A stretch of DNA of 7,034 nt from Syntrophaceae bacterium PtaB.Bin038 (GTDB lineage: Bacteria; Desulfobacterota; Syntrophia; Syntrophales; UBA2192), in the NCBI GenBank assembly GCA_002067855.1, contig MVQS01000194.1, positions 1 through 7,034 of the forward strand, read 5' to 3'. Below are positions 5,924 to 7,034 of this stretch, in pieces (position 1 is the stretch's first letter; the number at the start of each line of letters is the position of its first letter). Both the position numbers and the translations under genes were made by a program. The notes below the pieces were generated by a model that did not search any database, was not told where the DNA came from, and saw nothing but the letters and a program-made list of their open reading frames with translations.

Positions 5924-5964
5924 AAACACAAAAAGAAGGCCCTCGGGGAGACGGGGGCCTTCTT
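5924..5964 (-). terminator. Intrinsic terminator between convergent lipA and ACAD genes
   Basis: AAGAAGGCCC (5933-5942) pairs perfectly with GGGCCTTCTT (5955-5964) over a 12-nt loop. On the minus strand the stem runs into TTTTTGTGTTTCTC, a good U-tract, about 30 nt after the ACAD stop, so it is a textbook terminator for that gene. In the plus direction the stem ends CTTCTT before CGTTGG, a weaker tract, so it may end lipA transcripts only partly. It lies 41 nt after the lipA stop. Confidence 0.8.
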
Positions 5965-5993
5965 CGTTGGAGTGGAGAGGCCCTGGAGTTGCC

Positions 5994-7034
5994 TCACTTT
6001 AGGATCTCCAGGGCCTGGATGAATTTCATGATCTGCGGCATCCCCGTGGCCGGGAAGATCTCGACAGCGTCGGCCAACAGCCTCGCCAGGTGGTACTCCG
6101 GACTCACCCCGTAGCCGCCGAGAACCTGCATAGCCTTCATCGTGACGCTCGCCGCCACCTCGCCGCCGATGTATTTGGCCCGGGCCGAGAGCTTGCCGAT
6201 GTCGCGGGGCGCCATGCCCCTGTCCAGGCACGCGGCCGGGCGGTAGATGAGCCAGCGGGCGGCGTCGATCTCCGTGTCCATGTCCACGAGCATAAACTGG
6301 ATCGCCTGGAGGTTCGCGATGGGCTTGCCGTAGAGAGTGCGCTCCTTGGCATACTTCAGGGCGATTTCGAAGGCCCCGCGAGCGATGCCCAGCCCCACGG
6401 CCCCCACGGCGGCACGGCTCACCGTGAAGGTCGCCATGGCGACCGCCTGGCCCCCGCCTTCTTTGCCGATCAGGTTCGCTTTCGGAACGCGGCAGTTGCT
6501 GAACCCCAACTCGCAGACGTCTCCCGACTTGAATCCCATCATCTCCTGGCGCCGGCTCACGACGAACCCCGGCGTACCCTTCTCCACGGTGAGAACGCTG
6601 GCCCTCTCGCCCGTCCGGGCCAGGACGAGGACCCAGTCGCCCACGCCGCCGTTGGTAATGTAGACTTTCCTGCCGTTGAGGACGTAGCCGTCTCCGTCTA
6701 CGACGGCCGTGGTGTTCAGCGTGGCGAGGTCGGAGCCTCCCGTGGGCTCCGTTGCCGCCACGGCGGCGATCTTCTCGCCCCGGATGAGCGGCGGCAGCCA
6801 GGCCTGCTTCTGCTCGGGCGTGCCCCACGTCTCGATCATGTACAGCGGGGCCTGGGTCACCTCGAGGATGAAGGCGAGGGAGGGATAGACTCGCGCGATC
6901 TCCTCGACGGCGATCAACGCCGGCAGATGTCCGGCCTTCGAGCCGCCGTACTCGCGGGGGGAGGCAATGCCGATAATCCCCAGCGCCCCGATCTTGCGCA
7001 CCTGCTCGAATGGGAATTCCCCCTTGCGGTCCAG
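5994..7034 (-). CDS. Acyl-CoA dehydrogenase lacking the canonical catalytic glutamate; 5' end outside window
   Basis: Open on the minus strand from the right edge to a TGA at 5996-5994: 346 residues, missing about the first 30-37 of a ~380-residue ACAD. Seen (numbering from the edge): LGIIGIASPREYGG (18-31), TEPTGGSD (95-102, flavin/substrate loop), KVYITNGG (flavin segment), the domain-boundary motif NCRVPKANLIGKEGGG, ERTLYGKPI with the flavin-diphosphate Arg, and QVLGGYG. FAD binding therefore looks intact. The catalytic Glu is absent: the C-terminal segment DAVEIFPATGMPQI aligns without gaps to DAKIYQIYEGTSQI and puts Thr330 at the Glu site, and the helix G position is Ser (FTVSRAA). Glu58 (LEVTQ, bases 6863-6861) lies near the position of Glu99 in medium-chain ACAD. 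The enzyme should oxidise a CoA thioester with FAD and ETF, but unusual base chemistry is possible. It is convergent to lipA and not part of the plus-strand cluster. Family certain; reaction open. Confidence 0.92.
   Translation of the reverse strand: MDRKGEFPFEQVRKIGALGIIGIASPREYGGSKAGHLPALIAVEEIARVYPSLAFILEVTQAPLYMIETWGTPEQKQAWLPPLIRGEKIAAVAATEPTGGSDLATLNTTAVVDGDGYVLNGRKVYITNGGVGDWVLVLARTGERASVLTVEKGTPGFVVSRRQEMMGFKSGDVCELGFSNCRVPKANLIGKEGGGQAVAMATFTVSRAAVGAVGLGIARGAFEIALKYAKERTLYGKPIANLQAIQFMLVDMDTEIDAARWLIYRPAACLDRGMAPRDIGKLSARAKYIGGEVAASVTMKAMQVLGGYGVSPEYHLARLLADAVEIFPATGMPQIMKFIQALEILK

Noticed and set aside
5911..6828. Second minus-strand frame within the last ACAD
   Set aside because: Arg/Gly-rich out-of-frame translation of the ACAD gene without motifs.

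Overview
The window is high in G+C by eye and gene-dense. Its content suggests an anaerobic, CoA-ester-oxidising bacterium, most likely of the Desulfobacterota (former Deltaproteobacteria: syntrophic or sulfate-reducing fatty/aromatic acid degraders). This is inferred from gene content: several acyl-CoA dehydrogenases (ACADs), a class III CoA-transferase, a C_GCAxxG_C_C redox-type protein, and short intercistronic gaps with strong GGAGG-like ribosome binding sites. No rRNA, tRNA, CRISPR array, transposase or phage gene was seen.

Layout. Positions 2-4821 hold five plus-strand genes that look like one catabolic cluster: the C-terminal part of an ACAD (cut by the window start), a complete second ACAD 25 bp downstream, a C_GCAxxG_C_C protein, a class III (CaiB/BaiF-type) CoA-transferase, and a Trp- and Cys-rich protein I cannot name. 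The last three are separated by 110-140 bp spacers containing G+C-rich inverted repeats. A strong hairpin after the fifth gene (4847-4876) probably ends the unit. A short spacer with degenerate 9-bp tandem repeats leads to lipA (lipoyl synthase, 5037-5891), which appears to stand alone. A terminator hairpin at 5933-5964 separates lipA from a convergent minus-strand ACAD (5994-7034) that runs off the right end.

How the genes may work together. The CoA-transferase could load a carboxylic acid onto CoA, and the two adjacent ACADs could oxidise the thioester as one heteromeric enzyme. The first ACAD has a candidate catalytic Glu in helix G but lacks the Arg that reaches the neighbouring subunit's FAD. 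The second has that Arg and the Gln/Gly motif but no catalytic Glu and a degenerate flavin/substrate loop. That is the pattern expected of an alpha/beta ACAD with one composite active site per heterodimer. The minus-strand ACAD has intact flavin motifs but no Glu at either canonical catalytic position. It carries an acidic residue near where cyclohex-1-ene-1-carboxyl-CoA dehydrogenase uses an Asp base, so unusual dehydrogenation chemistry is possible. The true substrates cannot be read from the sequence.
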